A DNA stretch of 64,000 nucleotides from assembly GCF_014874095.1 (NCBI RefSeq), contig NZ_JADBEB010000001.1, positions 8,122,001 to 8,186,000 of the forward strand, in the 5' to 3' direction. This stretch comes from Plantactinospora soyae (lineage in GTDB: Bacteria; Actinomycetota; Actinomycetes; Mycobacteriales; Micromonosporaceae). Below, piece after piece: positions 62,095 to 64,000 of this stretch. Below the pieces are notes generated by a model, which saw only the letters and a list, made by a program, of their open reading frames with translations, had not been told where the DNA came from and did no database searches. Both the position numbers and the translations under genes were made by a program. Positions within the stretch are counted from its first letter, which is position 1, and every line of letters begins with the position of its first letter.

Positions 62095-64000
62095 TCATCC
62101 GGCGCCGCCGGGGTGGGGCCGCCGGTCGGTCCGGACAGCGCCGGCGCCGGTGGAGGTATCGGTGCCGGTGGAGGTGTCGGTGCCGGTGGAGGTGTCGGTG
62201 TCGACGGGGATCCAGACCCGCATCGGCCCGGGGTCCCGATTGCCCCAGAGGAAGTACGGCACCGCGCTGAGCCTGATCCGCGCGCCGGAACCCGTCGGCG
62301 GCGTGGTCCCGGCGCGGTAGAGCGCGGCCGGGCCGGGCGGCGCCACGATGCCGCCGACGGTCAGCGCCACGGCATCCGGCGGGCCGCCGGCGACCTCGGC
62401 GGTTCCCAGCGGTGCCGCCGGGTCGAGGCGGACGTCCTCCAGCCGCGTACCCGGTGGCAGGTCCGCCTGCTCCAGGCAGTACACCAGCGGACCGCGGATC
62501 AGGGCGAGACAGCCGCGTACGGCATCGACGTACGGATGCGCCGCCACCAGCCGTGGCGGCATGGCCAACTCCAGCGTCACGGTGCCGGAGGACCAGTCCC
62601 GGGTCAGCCGCAGGTACCCGTCGTCGACCGTCACGTCGGCGCCGTCGGCCTCGACCCGGTAGTCCTGGCACCAGCCCGGAATGCGCAACGCCAACGTCCA
62701 CGGCTCGGTGGACTCCGCCCGCACGCCGACCTCCACCCGACCGGCCCACGGGTACCCGGTCCGCACCGTCACCCGGACCGGCCGGCCGTGCACCGTCGCG
62801 TGGACCGTGCCGGCGGCGTACAGGTGCAGCTGCACTCCGTGCCCGTCCCCGCTGGCGGTGTACGCCTGCAACGAGGCCATCAGCCGGGCCAGGTTCGGCG
62901 GGCAGCAGGCGCAGGCGTACCAGGGCATCCGCCGATCCGGGGCGTCGGAGTCGGAGCCATCGTGCCCGGTACGCAGTTGCAGCGGATTGGAGTAGAAGAA
63001 GTGCGTACCGTCCAGGGCGGTGGACCCGGCGACGGCGTTGTAGAGCACCCGTTCCATCTCGTCGGCGTACCGGTGTGCGCCGTCGGCGAGCAGCATCCGC
63101 CAGTTCCACTGGAAGCTGGCGACCGCCGCACACGTCTCGGCGTACGCCCGGTCCGGCGGCAGCTCGTACGGGTCGCCGTACGCCTCGTCGCGGTGCCGCG
63201 AGCCGTGCGCGCCGGTGACGTACGTCTTGGTCAGGTAGGCGCTGTCCCAGAGCCGGCGCGCCGCCGCCAGTAGTGAATGGTCGCCGGTCTCCACCGCCAC
63301 GTCCACCACCCCGGCCAGCAGGTAGAGCTGGCGTACGGCATGCCCGGCGACCTCGTCGGCGTCCCGTACCGGCACGTGGTCCTGGAGGTACACCGGGCCG
63401 AACCGCTCGGCGTTCAGCAGCCCGCGCCCGCGCAGGTCGACGAAGCGCCGGGCCAGGTTGAGGTAGGGCCGGTGCCCGGTGCTGCGGTACAGCTCGACCA
63501 GCGCGGTCTCGACCTCGGGATGCCCGCACACCGCCTCGACACCGTCCGGCCCGAACCGGTCGAGCAGCAGGTCGGCGAGGCGCCGCGCGACCGTTTCCAG
63601 CGAGTTGCCCACGCCCACCCGGGCGGTCGCCACGGCGGCCTGGAAGAGGTGTCCGGCGCAGTACAGCTCGTGGCTCCAGTGCAGCTCCTGCCACCTCCGG
63701 TCCGGCCGCTCGGCCATCACGTACGAGTTGAGGTAGCCGTCCGCGTCCTGCACCTGGGCCAGCAGCGCGACGGTGGACTCCAGGAAGTCCCGCAGTTCGG
63801 TGCCGGGCTGCGGACGGGCGAGTTCCCAGGCCGCCGCCTCCAGCGTCTTGTAGACGTCGGAGTCGGAGAACCACATACCGGTGAAGGCGCCGCACCCGTC
63901 CCCGTTGCCGTTGCCGCCGTTGCCGTCGCGGTCGCCGTTGCCGTTGCCGCCGTTGCCGTCGCGGTCGCGCAGCCGGCGCAGGTTGTCCAGCGCGCCGGCC
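62095..64000 (-). CDS. GH127-family beta-L-arabinofuranosidase, 5' partial
   Basis: At least 635 aa are visible; the gene runs off the right edge. It removes beta-L-arabinofuranose, as found in plant hydroxyproline-rich glycoproteins and pectin side chains. Family residues are GMWFSDSDVYKTLEAAAW near the visible start, HRDEAYG (catalytic acid region), ETCA (Zn ligands) and CACCPPN, which holds the Cys nucleophile and two Zn Cys. No signal is visible because the N-terminus is missing. Odd points: a duplicated 33-nt in-frame repeat just before GMWFSD, giving Gly/Asn/Asp-rich residues, and three DTSTGT repeats near the C-terminus. Confidence 0.88.
   Translation of the reverse strand, partial: AGALDNLRRLRDRDGNGGNGNGDRDGNGGNGNGDGCGAFTGMWFSDSDVYKTLEAAAWELARPQPGTELRDFLESTVALLAQVQDADGYLNSYVMAERPDRRWQELHWSHELYCAGHLFQAAVATARVGVGNSLETVARRLADLLLDRFGPDGVEAVCGHPEVETALVELYRSTGHRPYLNLARRFVDLRGRGLLNAERFGPVYLQDHVPVRDADEVAGHAVRQLYLLAGVVDVAVETGDHSLLAAARRLWDSAYLTKTYVTGAHGSRHRDEAYGDPYELPPDRAYAETCAAVASFQWNWRMLLADGAHRYADEMERVLYNAVAGSTALDGTHFFYSNPLQLRTGHDGSDSDAPDRRMPWYACACCPPNLARLMASLQAYTASGDGHGVQLHLYAAGTVHATVHGRPVRVTVRTGYPWAGRVEVGVRAESTEPWTLALRIPGWCQDYRVEADGADVTVDDGYLRLTRDWSSGTVTLELAMPPRLVAAHPYVDAVRGCLALIRGPLVYCLEQADLPPGTRLEDVRLDPAAPLGTAEVAGGPPDAVALTVGGIVAPPGPAALYRAGTTPPTGSGARIRLSAVPYFLWGNRDPGPMRVWIPVDTDTSTGTDTSTGTDTSTGAGAVRTDRRPHPGGAG
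63902..63967 (-). repeat. Two identical 33-nt in-frame repeats inside GH127 gene
   Basis: 63902-63934 and 63935-63967 are identical. On the coding strand they give two copies of an 11-residue RDRDGNGGNGN-type unit inserted just before the conserved GxFxGMWF region. A multiple of three keeps the frame. Slippage at the repeated CCGTTG tract is the likely origin. Confidence 0.85.

Overview
The window is high-GC actinobacterial chromosome. Codon use, TAT/Sec-exported glycosidases, GTG/TTG starts, short MSERSER-type repeats and the gene families together suggest a Micromonosporaceae-like soil or plant-associated actinomycete. The organism is an inference; no rRNA or tRNA gene is present to confirm it.

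Layout. (1) 1-4.6 kb: the end of a branched-chain-type ABC importer operon (ATPase, two permeases) plus an AMP-forming acyl-CoA ligase. The two permeases are separated by five tandem copies of a 61-bp repeat. (2) 4.6-8.7 kb: two exported arabinofuranosidases (GH43 with a CBM42-like tail, GH51), translationally coupled. (3) 9.1-15.2 kb: a small tyrosine phosphatase, then a coupled trio (EACC1-like adaptor; membrane-anchored caspase + solute-binding + vWA protein; membrane-anchored solute-binding protein) that looks like a conflict/signalling system, followed by a lipoprotein. (4) 15.4-49.1 kb: a large island that appears to encode complete oxalate use. (5) 49.2-52.4 kb: exported PQQ-type sugar dehydrogenase and a LamG protein. 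(6) 52.5-58.5 kb: a complete Liv-type ABC importer under a divergent LacI regulator with a 28-bp palindromic operator. (7) 58.5-60.1 kb: VOC protein and WYL regulator. (8) 60.2-64 kb: an exported GH39-like glycosidase with a CBM, and a GH127 beta-L-arabinofuranosidase that runs off the right edge.

How the oxalate island would work. An OFA-family MFS carrier (and possibly an odd Nramp-like protein) imports oxalate. Frc makes oxalyl-CoA, with an ADP-forming acyl-CoA synthetase and a SucCD-like pair (sucC frameshifted here) as extra CoA-activating enzymes. Oxc decarboxylates oxalyl-CoA to formyl-CoA, and Frc releases formate. FdsGBAD oxidises formate to CO2 with NADH, supported by FdhD and MoeA. 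For assimilation, a PanE-like reductase could turn oxalyl-CoA into glyoxylate; a Gcl-like carboligase, Hyi, GlxR and GlxK then lead to phosphoglycerate.

About ten intergenic sites across this island resemble one 15-bp palindrome, TGYATACNGTATRCA. They sit before almost every transcription unit and a FadR-type GntR regulator lies inside the island, so I infer one GntR regulon. Two of the sites lie in a duplicated 78-bp regulatory module.
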